NCBI RefSeq assembly: GCF_901709675.1
Contig: NC_051108.1
Span: forward strand, 1,302,001-1,366,000
DNA: 64,000 bases
Direction of reading: 5' to 3'
From: Syngnathus acus
Lineage: Eukaryota; Chordata; Actinopteri; Syngnathiformes; Syngnathidae
Below the pieces are notes generated by a model. That model saw only the letters and a program-made list of their open reading frames with translations. It was not told where the DNA came from and did not search any database. Below, piece by piece: positions 34,501-46,200 of the stretch. Each line of letters opens with the position of its first letter. The first letter of the stretch is position 1. Both the position numbers and the translations under genes were made by a program.

Positions 34501-36223
34501 TGTTAAAAGCTACAAAAGGACTGCAAATGCTGCTACATTGTTCTCGTTGTACGAGAACAATGGCGAGATGCTAACGATGCACTCGCGCGCTTCCCGTGTG
34601 GTGCCTCGTTGTCTGCGAGTGTCTGCTGTCCGCGACTGTCCGGCGAGCGTCGCTCGGGCGGCAGAAAGGAAAGGCCGCAGCGCACACACATTTGACTATT
34701 TCCAGATTCTTCCTGCCTATTTGGCCTGAGGTCAAATATGTCTCACTTTCCCTTTGTTGGACGCCTGATCACAGGCGCAGCGTGTGACTCATTAGCGGGA
34801 TTATGGACTCGTAGTGTTCTCTATATTTTGAACATCACAAATGTCTTGCCAGATGCTGACTCAGCATCCCGGACCTCGGTGCCTGGCGCCGAATGTGCAA
34901 GTTGAACTGGATTGTTAGCGCGATCGTAAATTGTGAGTGTTTGTGCTGGCCGAGTATTGTAGTGGTAAGGGATTTTTTTTTTCTTTTCTTGTTTTACAGA
35001 AATGCTTCAGGCAGGCTAACGATAATGCCCCGCCCCCTTTGGACACTATGTGCCAGGCAGGTCAGTGACTCTCTTGTACGTAGAGAGCCGTCTTGTTTGC
35101 TCTGCAGGGGGAAGTGGTGTGTCTCAAAGCGGCCAATAGGACGTTGAGGCGCGGAGGGCTAAGCTGACATCAATGGATGGGAAAACAATCATTGTGACCC
35201 TGATAGTGATGATGGACGGACGGTTGAATGAACTTTGCAGAATGTTACCAAGGTAGTTTTCCATGCTGATTGTGGCTAGACTCATTCATATTATTTTTCA
35301 AGGGGAATTGAAATGTATTTTTTTTGTTCTCTCAGGTGAATTTGAATTTATTATTAAGTCTAATTTTGACGGTTATAAACTTACATGAAGTCAGAATTTT
35401 AAGTAGTTGGTCTATATAAAAAAAAAATAAAAAAGTAATTTTTGCTAGGGGGGGATACTAATAATGTTTTTTCCATTTTCCCCGCAGCGGAGGGATTTGG
35501 GCGAGCCTTTGATTTTACCGGCTTATTATTAGGACCTGCTTGGACCCCCTAAAAGGATACAAGAGGAGGATTGGGAATGTCAACAAGTCTGCACTCAAGT
35601 CACGTGTAATGCCCCCCCCCCATGAATTTTGTTCAATGTTCAGACTTGTTGTCAACAAAACTGGCATGCAGTATGTGGGCCACGGGAAAAGCAGGTGACT
35701 TTAGGTCACATCTTTTCACGTTTGTTAAGATGACTGCATTCTACTGATGAATATTTTGTTAAATAAGCAAAGCACAATTTTGCCGTGGCTTTTTAAGGAA
35801 GAGCAAGCGTGTGACATTATTTCCCGCACGTAGCAAGTTAGCCTTTATTCACCTCTCTCAGGTCAGCGAGTCAAACGGCGCCACGAGGCCAATGAACTTT
35901 AATGGACTTGGATCGCCGATGCAGTGTAGAAGGGGAACACGGTGACGTGGGAAAAGGGCCAAAGTCTTGCTGCCTGCTTGATTTTGCACATCATAAACGC
36001 ATAACAGAGCAGCCCGGAGACCTTTTTTATGTCACAGCAGCATGAGTTAATCTTGACATTACGTCCGATGAGGCATGACATAACCTCCCGATCAGATATG
36101 AGCGTGACAAATTGGAACAGTTATAACCAAAAGCTATCATGAGTCGTTGCTTGTAAAGAAATTTATCTTCTTTTTATGAAAAAAAGTCTAACGGCTTACT
36201 TTTTTTGGTCAAATTTTGCAGGA
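31501..36223. other. Gene-free stretch between sgk1 and aldh8a1
   Basis: About 4.7 kb of AT-rich sequence without a conserved frame on either strand. It holds poly(A)/poly(T) runs, a short CA repeat (34111-34128), octamer motifs ATTTGCAT near 31813 and 33852, and a G-rich block near 34482-34495. Nothing else is supported. Confidence 0.5.
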
Positions 36224-36229
36224 TTTATT
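36224..36229 (-). terminator. aldh8a1: Likely aldh8a1 poly(A) signal
   Basis: AATAAA on the minus strand, about 186 bp after the aldh8a1 stop codon. Confidence 0.5.
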
Positions 36230-36414
36230 CATGTTAGATATTTTTTTTCATCACAGTTGAAAAATAGACATTTAAATTTGAAAACGTTTTGACTTATAAT
36301 ACTGCACGCTTTTTAAACTAAATCAAATTCTTAAAGCAGACAATGTTCAGGTATCGTGACAAAGTTGAAGAAAAAGGTTGTTGGCACACCTGCTTTCCTG
36401 TCTTACAAGGCCTT

Positions 36415-38799
36415 TCAGTATTGGATGGTGACGGCCTTGACCTCAGTGAAGAAGTGATAGGAATCCTTGCCGCCTTCTCTGCCGACGCCAGAGCTCTTCA
36501 TGCCCCCGAAGGGCAGCTTCAGATCGCGGACCAGCCAGCAGTTGGACCAGACCGTGCCCGCTTGAAGCCCGGCCGCCATCCGGTGCACCTTGGCCACGTC
36601 GCGGGACCAGACGGTGGCCGCCAGACCGTAGCGCACGCCGTTGGCCAGCGCCAGCGCCTGGTCCTCGCCGTCAAACGGGCTCACGCAGGTGACCGGCCCG
36701 AAGATCTCCTCCTGCATGACACGGGAGCCCTGCGGGACGCCCGAGATCACGGTGGCGGCCATGAAGTAGCCGCCAGCATTGCGCTCGGGCAACTGCAGCG
36801 GGTCTACGCCTTCACCGCAGTGCACTGTGGCCCCCTCAGATTTGGCCAGGGCAACAAAGCTGCGCACCTGGACAAGGAATAGTAGGTCAACTTCATACAT
36901 ACATAATGTAATGCGCTAAAAAATGTGCACACTGAATTCATTTTCCTTATTAATACGCTTGTATTGTATCTTGCACCTTTTCCAAGTGCTCCTTGCTGAT
37001 GAGCGCGCCATTGCTGCTGCCGGCGTCCGAAGGCACGCCGGTCTTCCACTTCCTGGCAGCGGCCACAAACCTCTCCAAGAATGTCGCGTAAACACCGCGC
37101 TCCACAAAAATCCGACTGGTGCACAAGCAGATCTCTCCCTGGAAACACAATTGATTGGATGAGCAGGTCAATTATTTCAGTCAGTACATTTCTGAGGAAA
37201 TTGGCACCACTCTTAATAGTGGTGCTTTACTGCCCTCATGTGGTGACTCCAGTTCACTACACCCAGTTCCAAAATGTCTCCCCCCTCACCTGATTGGAGA
37301 AGCTAGAGCGGACGGTGGTCTCGATGCACCGGTCCAGATCAGCGTCGGCAAAAATAACGGCGGGGTTTTTGCCACCCAGCTCCAGTGACAGCTTCTTACA
37401 ATAGGGGGCGCTGCGCTCAGTAATAATCCGGGCGGTTGCTGTGGAGCCCGTGAAGGAAATCAGGGGGACGTCGGGTTGGACGACCAGGGCGTTTCCCGCC
37501 TGGGACCCCGTTCCGAATACTATGTTGACCACGCCTGGGGGAACACCTGGATGATGGAGCAGGATGCTGTAATTCACATGTCTTTTATGGGGATATCTTC
37601 CATGGAGATGTGGTCCTACCAGCCTGCTGCATCAGCTTGCAGAACATCCAGGCGGTCACTGAGGTCATCTCGCTGGGTTTGGCGACCACCGTGTTGCCCG
37701 CGGCGATGGCGGGCGCTATCTTCCACGTCAGCAGGTACAAAGGGAGATTCCAAGGGCTGATCAGACCAGCTACAAGATGGTAACAAAATCCAAAATGGGA
37801 CATAATAATGAAAATGTATGGTTTATAATAAATTGCAGGTGTGTGACTTGAACACTAGGTGGCAGTATAACCATGCAGACAATATTGAAGTAACTCTGAT
37901 GCAAGTATATCTTACCCACTCCCACGGGGCAGCGCAAAGTGTAGTTGAGGCAGCCCATGTGGTCCATTTGGCTGCAGTCGTTGGTGTGGTGGAGCACCGA
38001 CGAGGCGAAGAAGCGCAAGTTGTAGGCCGCTCGGGGAATGTCCACGGTCCGTGCAAACGTCAACGTCTTACCTGGGAAAATGTCAAATGTGGTGCACGAG
38101 GGGAAAATTTGCTCGAATTGTACCACATCTCACCTTGGTCTTTGGACTCGGCCTGCGCCAACTCCTCCAGGTGGGCCTCGATCTGGTCGGCCATCTTGTT
38201 GAGGACCTGAGCCCTCTGATCAGGACTGCGAGCGGCCCAGGCCGGGAAGGCCTCCTTGGCTGCCGCCACCGCCGCCTCCACCTGAAGAACACAAGTGCCA
38301 CTGTGATGCTTTTTGGAGGAAGTTGAAGAACCAGAAAAAAAAAATGAGATGAGAAAGGTGCAATTCAGTCTTGGGGCATTTCCACTGAAATTTTGGAGCT
38401 TGTGCTTCAGTGAAGGACGCTTAGTCTGATCCAGTTGCAAATTTGAAAGCTCAAGTTGAGAGCCTTGCATGCAATGCGTTTAATGATTGACTCTGCAAAG
38501 AGCAAAGGTTCGAATGACCACCACATGAAGCTATTCAACGTTTTTTGTTCAATTTGGAGCCAACCCAGAAGTCAAATGGAATAATTTTATACAAGTAGAA
38601 GAGAATGTTGCACATTGTGATGTGGTCAAAGATTAACGTATGAACGTTGTACCTCTCGCTCGCCGCTGTCGGGCACTTTGCAGTACACTTTCCCCGTAGA
38701 CGGGTCGTACGAGTCGATGTGACTCGGACACGGGGTGAACTTTCCTCCGATGAAGTTCTCCAAGACCAAGAAGGTGCTTGCCTCCATGCTCGTTTGCAT
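36415..38799 (-). CDS. aldh8a1: ALDH8A1, 2-aminomuconate semialdehyde dehydrogenase
   Basis: Seven exons (38653-38799, 38134-38281, 37916-38071, 37620-37769, 37290-37546, 36977-37138, 36415-36867) join in phase to 490 residues (human 487). Seen: NFIGGKFTP start region, DIPRAAYNLRFFASSVLHHT, the NAD-binding SPWNLPLYLLTWKIAPAIAAGN, KPSEMTSVTAW, GVPPGVVNIVFG, FTGST, the general-base Glu in LELGGKNPAVIF, and the catalytic Cys in NQGEICLCTSRIFV. Near the C-terminus are EEIFGPVTCVSPF and LPFGGMKSSGVGREGG. It is a cytosolic NAD-dependent enzyme of the kynurenine branch of tryptophan breakdown and was earlier described as a 9-cis-retinal dehydrogenase. The upstream ATG (38797-38799) was chosen; a second in-frame ATG is at 38785-38787. 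Gene order next to sgk1 and hbs1l matches human 6q23. Confidence 0.96.
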
Positions 38800-40046
38800 T
38801 CCTGATGATCACAAAAAAAAGAGTGAAAATGGAGGAGTCAACCCGTCCGTGTCTATAAAGGAATCCCAGTAGCTGCTCTCGAGCTTGCCAGGATAACAAA
38901 CGTGCAGATGATGCGCGTGCGCGTGTTTGCTGTGTGTCTTTCTGTACCTTAGATAGCACAAAAAAAAAAAGGGCAACTGTACATCTACTTCCACACCACG
39001 GCATTCTACAGCCACAATAATAAAGGTTGCAAAGGCAGACATTTTCAATGACAAGAGAATCAAAGACATGGAAAACCTAAACGAAAATTAGGACGTTGAA
39101 ATGGAATTGAAACCTGAGGAGGGAATTGAAAGCATGACATTGAAAAACATGTGCCATGTGTTATGTTGGAGGGGCATCGTGAGGTGACAACTCAGAAAGG
39201 AGCCAAGCCTTCTATTTTCTTTTACTGTCAAGGGAAACCTACCACGGCTAATTTCAACACATAATTAAGGGGCCAGATCATGGCTGCAGGTATTTGCAAA
39301 GCAAAATATTTGCTCCCTACTTATTGTAAAACAAATATTAAAATGAACTAGTCTGGCATGACATGAAAGGTGTGTTAGCAATCCATTCTAGTTAAGCTGT
39401 TACACGACTCCCATTTTAATCACCGTTTACTCACTCACTCACTCGTCAACTTTTCCCAACAAATTAAATTAGCATTCATAACTAAATATAAAACCGTTAC
39501 TAAAAGTATTTGTCCAACATTTCTCCTCATTGCTATTGAACACTGTCAAACAATGACTAAGCAAGGAGCAAACAGTTTAGTTTAATTTCTTAATCCGTTT
39601 TTAATGAGACTGTTGTCATGATTTTTTTTCTTCCGAAAAAACATTTAGAAGCGGTTAGCAGCTCAAACGCGTCATCTTTCAAAAACTTGCTCCTTTTGTT
39701 TTTCGTTCCATGAGAGCAGCTGGAAAAAAAAAGATACATTGAAGCACATTGGCTTTTTTTTTTTTTTTTTGCATCAAACTAAAAAATGCTGTGTACAATA
39801 TTTTCAAACAAAGGCAATTCTGTGAGCAATTTCGCTTTATCTTCATGTCATCAACCTTCGGTAAAAGTCTGCAGAGCGAGCCGCATCACTTCAGGTGCAA
39901 CTGAACAGTGGGCGTTGGAAAACACAACCAAACATTTCCTCCGAAATCAGATGGGTTCAATCTGACTCCAAATTATTGTTGGCCTTTTCCGTTAAATAAC
40001 AAGCTGCGCCGTTAGTTTGCTCTGTTGCGGCTCCTCCGGCGTAGGT
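38800..40046. other. aldh8a1 promoter and intergenic spacer to hbs1l
   Basis: About 1.2 kb, AT-rich, with several homopolymer runs (T18 near 39755). It must carry the aldh8a1 promoter; no TATA or CpG-rich block stands out. No gene seen. Confidence 0.5.
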
Positions 40047-40052
40047 TTTATT
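40047..40052 (-). terminator. hbs1l: Likely hbs1l (full-length) poly(A) signal
   Basis: AATAAA on the minus strand 225 bp past the full-length hbs1l stop codon. Confidence 0.5.
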
Positions 40053-40276
40053 TGTTACATTTCATTTTTTTTTTAACCAACCGTCAACCAGTGTCATTAA
40101 CCACTGGACGTCTGACGAGGGCGCAAACGTCATGCGAGTCTTTTGGGTGGAAGCTGGACATCGCCGGACGCCGCCATCTCGTTCAGGCTCGCGGCGGTGC
40201 GATTGGCCGACGAGGGCCGATTCGATTGAGGCCGGAGGTCGGTGCGTGGCGCTCGCGACCCCGACGTAAGCGGCCC

Positions 40277-43200
40277 TCATTCTTTGATCTGGAGTGGAAA
40301 AGGAAAAGATAGGATCGAGTCGAACAGGATCCATTTTGGCACATCTGGTGTGTGTACCTCAGTGACCACGCCTGCCGCGATGGTGGAGCCCACGTAGCGC
40401 AACATGAAGCGACCCAGCTCCTTAAAGTCCTTGTAGAGCTCCAACGCCACGGGCCTCTGCGTCTGGATCTCCACGATGGCGTTCATGCCTTTCCCCAAAC
40501 ACCTTGAGAGCAAAGCAAGTTACACACCAGCCACCTTCCTGATTCTTTGCGGTTATCCAGCCCTTTTAGTTAGCATCTCCAAGAAGCACTCACTTTGGTT
40601 TCTTTTTGAGGACTTCTCCGCTGCTCTTGTGCAAAACGCTTATCAGTTTAGTGATGGTGGCAGGCTCGCTCACCGTGCCGTAATGCAGCAAGACCTGCAA
40701 TTACAAATACAATCATGTAAAACATGCGTATCAAAAATGAGTGCGGGCAAAACGATGGCTCATAGGGCAGGGAAGATTGAAATCACGCGCTTACCGGGAA
40801 GCCTATTGTGATGGGAACCTCAAAATTAAAGAGCAAGAGTCGCGCCCTGAATCGAGTGCAAACTCGGATGGGCTCTTTGGGATCGCAGAACACGCAGCCC
40901 ACGCTGAAGAGAGGCAAGACATGATCAGTTGTTACCACGGCTAATTGGACCAGACAAAAAAAAGAAGAGTGCATCTACTTGATCTTGATGATGTCCATGC
41001 CAGTTACCGTCAGGCTAACATGGTCCCCGGCTGCAGCCCAATCCAAAGGGGCGTCGTGCAGAGTGATTCCTGACACGTAGTGACCACACGGTGGCAGTGT
41101 TAATCCCTACAGTCCTTTCACGCTTATTTTCACTCCATGAACATTTTCAGTGGAAAAACACCTTTGACGAGACAAGTCTCATTGGGGGGCATGGCCAGCA
41201 GTTTCTCTCCAGTCTGGATGTAACCGGCCTCGATCTTGCCTGTGACGCAGAAGCCCGAGCCCTGGTCTGGACGGAGAAAACAAGTTGGGTCGGGTGCGCA
41301 GAACACACGGGATGAGAGCGCGAGTTTACCTTTAAAGACGTCAGACACGCACAGTCGGAAAGGTTTGTCCACAGAGCGCTGGGGAGGCCTGAAGGCATCT
41401 TTGTAAGGAAGGCAGACAAATTAGCAGGAGTGTCAAGATACAACAATTTGCTACATGTTGCAATTTTACACGATTCAATTTATGACAGTAAAAGTTACAT
41501 TTGTCATATCTGTTGGATTCGAGGAATTACGATCATTTTGGTGGTTGGAAAAAGGTGTGTCGAGGTGGTGTCGCGGGTTGGTGCAATTTTCACTCGACGC
41601 TGCATCATGACAGACACATTAGCTTGTTGAAAGAGGTCATAATTACAAAGTCATTGTGCAACTAGATGAATAACGCTTAGTCAGTATTTTGTTTACCGTG
41701 CGATTTGCATGGGAAACTCGACCGAGGGAAACACACCCTAAATGTTAACAATACATTACGTCACATTTGCATTTTTTTCTTGTCTGAGTTGAAAGTGAAA
41801 GAACATCACCGGATGACTTTACAGGTTTTCGCCTGACTTTTATCATGCATTACCGATCTGCTCCAGCAGGCTGAGACCGGAATACCACGAGGTGAGCTCG
41901 GACACTGTACTGCGAATGCTGAGGTTCTCCCCCGACAGGCCGCTGGTGGGGATGTAGAAAACGTCAGAGTCCTGCAACAAGCAAAAAAAAAAAAACATTT
42001 CAAATAGTTGTCATTTGTTGAAGTCATGCAATCATCTCATCTGTAATTCAACATACCTTGAAGCCTGCCTGCTTGAGGAAGTGGCCGAGTTTGGTGGTGA
42101 TTTCCTGGAAGCGTTCCTGTTGCCAATGAACCTGCGGATAAGAGTCGTTGCACACAATTAGCACTCAGGAGTGGTGTCAACAATGCGTCGGCAATTACGA
42201 CACGGACAACTGGAATCCAAGTATGTCAGGGAGCGAGTTGAGTGAGGTTAAAGGAGTTCGGACTGCCATCACCGGGAGCGACGCGCAAGCAGGGACAGGC
42301 AAGCGGCCGAACCAGCTCGTCGAACAAAGGCGACGAGTGCGGCGAATGGAGGGGCGCGGCTTTATTCGACTCTATTTATTTCCGTTTGGTTCTGACCTGG
42401 TCCATCTTGTTGACCGCCACCGCCAGCTGCGTGACACCGAGCGACCGCACCAACAGGGCGTGTTCCCTGGTCTGGCCGCCCGCTTCGAAGCCCGCCTCGA
42501 AGCCCCCACGACTGGCGTCCACCACCAGCACGGCCACGTCTGCCTGAGGAGAAAAGACTTTTTTTTTTTAGACGTGCAATGGAAACATTTGGGGACTATG
42601 TCGTGAGCCTGGTGGCACACCACCTAGTTTCCCACTGTCAGCAGAAAGCGAGTATGCCTTATGCAACGTGTCTCGAGGACGTGAGAAAGGTGCTACTGCT
42701 TTTTAGCGCGAGGACAGTCATACGGTACATTGAGAAATGACATAAGGTGACGTCAAGCGCACCTTGACTGTACAACACCCAAAACCACAAGATCCAGCCA
42801 AAGAGGTGCAAGGAGGCGAGAAACAGTCGCGCTTTGTTTCAAAACGGAGTTTGAGAAGGGAGCAGGTGTGGCTGGCTACCTGGGCGGCTCCCGTGATCAT
42901 GTTGGGGATGAAGTCTTTGTGTCCGGGGGCGTCCATCAGTGTCACCACCTTGGAGTTGGTCTCAAACTTGGTCATGCCCACGTCCATTGTCACACCTCTG
43001 CGGTCAAGGAGGCATTTCTTTTTCTCATTGAAAAAAATACCTGCACCGTACAGTCAAGAAATATACAAATTTCGGCGTACCTGTCCCGCTCCTCGCCGGT
43101 TTCATCAAGCACCCAGGCGTAGGCGAAGGACGCCTTGCCCGCCTTCTTGGACTCAGTTTCGTACTTGTGCATGGTCCGCTTGTTGACGTTGCCCAGCAGA

Positions 43201-46200
43201 TAGAGCAGGTGTCCCATCAGCGTGCTCTTCCCCGCGTCCACGTGACCTGCACGGACGGGATAAGCCAGATGAGACTTGACACACCCACTTCGAGGAAAGG
43301 AAGACGGGAGTGATAAAGCAGGTAGGGGATGATAAGAGCTGGCCCAAAGGAAGCTGGAGATGTTGCAGAAGTGGAGATAGCCAGACAAACAAGATACTGG
43401 AGAAAAGAATAGATAAAGCTCCCTGAGTACTCCACGTACTTTTTTAAGAAGGTTTTTCGAATCAATATGAAACACTAAGACAAAAAAATATATATATTTA
43501 TTTCTATAATTTGATAAATATCCTCTTTAGATTTTAATGAAGCGGCAAAACATAAGGAAAATGATCGTCTTACCGATCACCACTAAATTCAACAGCGGTT
43601 TGCCTCCTTGACGCTTCTCCAGTTCGACTTTCACGTCAATAGCCTGCCGGGCCTTTCCGGCGGAGCGGCCGGGAGTGACGCCGCCGGCGAGCTCGTCCTC
43701 GTTGGAACCCCTCGAAGGCGTCCCGGGTCGTTTGGGTGTGGACTCGCCGGCGGCGAGTGTCGCCGCGGTGATTTCAGGGCTGTTGCCTCGCCGCGCCACA
43801 GCGGTCACGACGCCGTTTTCCCCGCTAGCCGAAGCGAGAGAACGCCACAACGTCATGCGGGTCGAGGAGGTGTACCTAATCTTCTGTCCAGTGGTGTGTT
43901 AGATACCTGGGAACGTCAAAGCCCATGGTCTGCTTCTTGCCAGAGACGGTCATGCGGGCCACTTTGGGTACCACTTCACAGTCTAGTTTATTGTTGGACG
44001 AGTCTCTGCTTTTAGCTATGAGAAACACAAGAAGGTTTATTACGTTCACTCTCCTTCAACTCTCTTATTTGCCTGACCAGAGTTTCTCACATTTGCTCAT
44101 ATTTGAAGTCTTGACCCCAAAAAAAAAAATGCTTTGTCATTCGAGTTTCAAGCGGCCACCCGTGCGAGTCATACTGAGCCGCTCGTGATTCATTTGAGAC
44201 GGTGAGGCTGCGTGACTTCCTGGCTCACCAAGGGTTAATCTCCAAAGAGGCCGTTGCCTCCCGTGCACAGCAACAGCGCCACGAGACCATTTTTGCAGAA
44301 TCTTAAAAACTGCAAAACCACCTCGAGATCATTTGCAGAATTTTCATGTTTAAAGAAAGAAACATTTCCTTAAGCAAAGGGACCTTTTGTGTCAGCTGAG
44401 AGATGAGCATATGTTTTGTTTTTTTTTGAGTGGAATTTCTTGGCTTGTTTATGTTTGGGATTATGCCACAACCGCCGAACGTATTTCTGCATAAAACAGT
44501 GGCAAAGTGTGTCATGGCCCACGGAGGGCAATATTACGTGTTGGATTGTGTAAACATTTCAGCGTTTGTGAAATACATCTGTAAAGAAATGATTCTTTCC
44601 ACATCAAAGACGTGATATTATTTCATTCAACATTCATGAGGCTGCTATCATCACACCTAAATGTTTGGTTTCTTTTGCTCTAACCACAAACATCTTCCCC
44701 AACAGTTCATTTTACTGTTCCTTCCAGCCACACATTAGCAACTCAACAGCAAGCCACAATTATTTTGAATTGTTATTTGGTCTTGGTGGAGGTCTGCGCT
44801 CTCGGGCTCGTCTCGTTTCTTTTTTGCGTGTCGGCCCAAGGGCGGCCCCGAGCGACATCAGGGCGGCCTGAGCTTAACTACAAACAACAAATCAGGTTCT
44901 GAGGCCTCGGAGCGGGATCTCGCAACTGGGGGGGCCCGGGGGCCTAACTGAGCACAGGATACGAGGAGTTCGCCCAGGATATGCAAATGTCAGCCCCCGC
45001 CCCACCCTGTCGGAAAACACGGGCTCAAACTAAAGAAGAAACGCTGGCAGTGGGTGATGGGCATGATTGACAGTCGCGTGGCTTCATGACGCAAGCCGTG
45101 TCGAAAAGGATGACGTTTTAATGAGCCATGTCAGCTTTGAGCACACAAGAAAAGCTTGGACCGCTTTTATTCTAATCCTTCCATTCGAGACAGCAAGTCA
45201 GCCATCTTCACTCATTTGCCCTAATTGCAATTTTATCTATTAATCATATCACATAAAATATTTATATTTTTTGCTGATTGTTTCGCGCAGTGCAAACGCC
45301 AAATTGAAACAATTTTTCTATCTGCGCAAAGCGCAACATTCAAACTAATCTGAGTTGTTCGGAGTTACCAAAGTTGTGAACTTTGAGTAACGCCAAGACA
45401 TTTTCCGACGTAGGTGGCGAGTCATAGTGACGCGGCGGTGAGATTTGATGCGGTGACATTTTCTCCTCGAGCGCGGCACCCTGCTAAAGAAGAAAAAAAA
45501 AAAAAACTTGTCACTATCTGCCCTAATTATCAATCCTTTTCCCGTGTTTGATGGCCTTGGGGGTCCCTGTGCACCTGCGTGCGGTTGACACCCATCAAGT
45601 CAAACATTGGCTCATCACCTTAAAGGTTCTCATTGCATTTAAACAAGAAATGACTCAACAAGTCTCTCCGACATACATTTTCTCAGCATGCCTCAAAGGT
45701 GCAGAGAAACACTCGGTCGCCGTCATTCAATCGCAGATGATTCAAAGCAGAAGCTCGTCATGACTCAAGTGTGGGGAGTGGGCTCCGCTTTGTTAGATAA
45801 ATAGGTGATTAAAATAATCACAATGACAGATTTTACAAACTGCTAGCTAGCAATATAGCCAGGAATGGATATTTAATTTGTGGCAAGATTGGTCAGGCCT
45901 TCGGAGGGCTTCGAAAAGTTTTTCTTTTTTGGCAGAGAAGCGCAAACATTACTCATATTTAAACTTTGTCTTTATTTGAAATTTAGCAAATTAACCTTAG
46001 GCAGCTATCAGTGACACACCCGCTTAAAACCACAAAATGTATTCTCTTTCGAATTACAAATGGTCAAATCTACAAATTCATTGTTCATACTGCTTTTGTG
46101 TACTATTCATGCTAAAAAAGGTTGTCTGTGCGTGACACGCTTGTTCGTGAGAAAAACTCCAGGTGTCATTAAAAAAAAAAGTTGTCTCCCCCATAATGTC

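Noticed and set aside
36343-36882. 179-codon plus-strand ORF
   Set aside because: Exact antisense of the last aldh8a1 exon; GC-rich coding shadow.
38500-38512. tRNA box-B-like GGTTCGAATGACC
   Set aside because: No box A or foldable acceptor stem around it; the same holds for GGTTCGAATGC near 52853.
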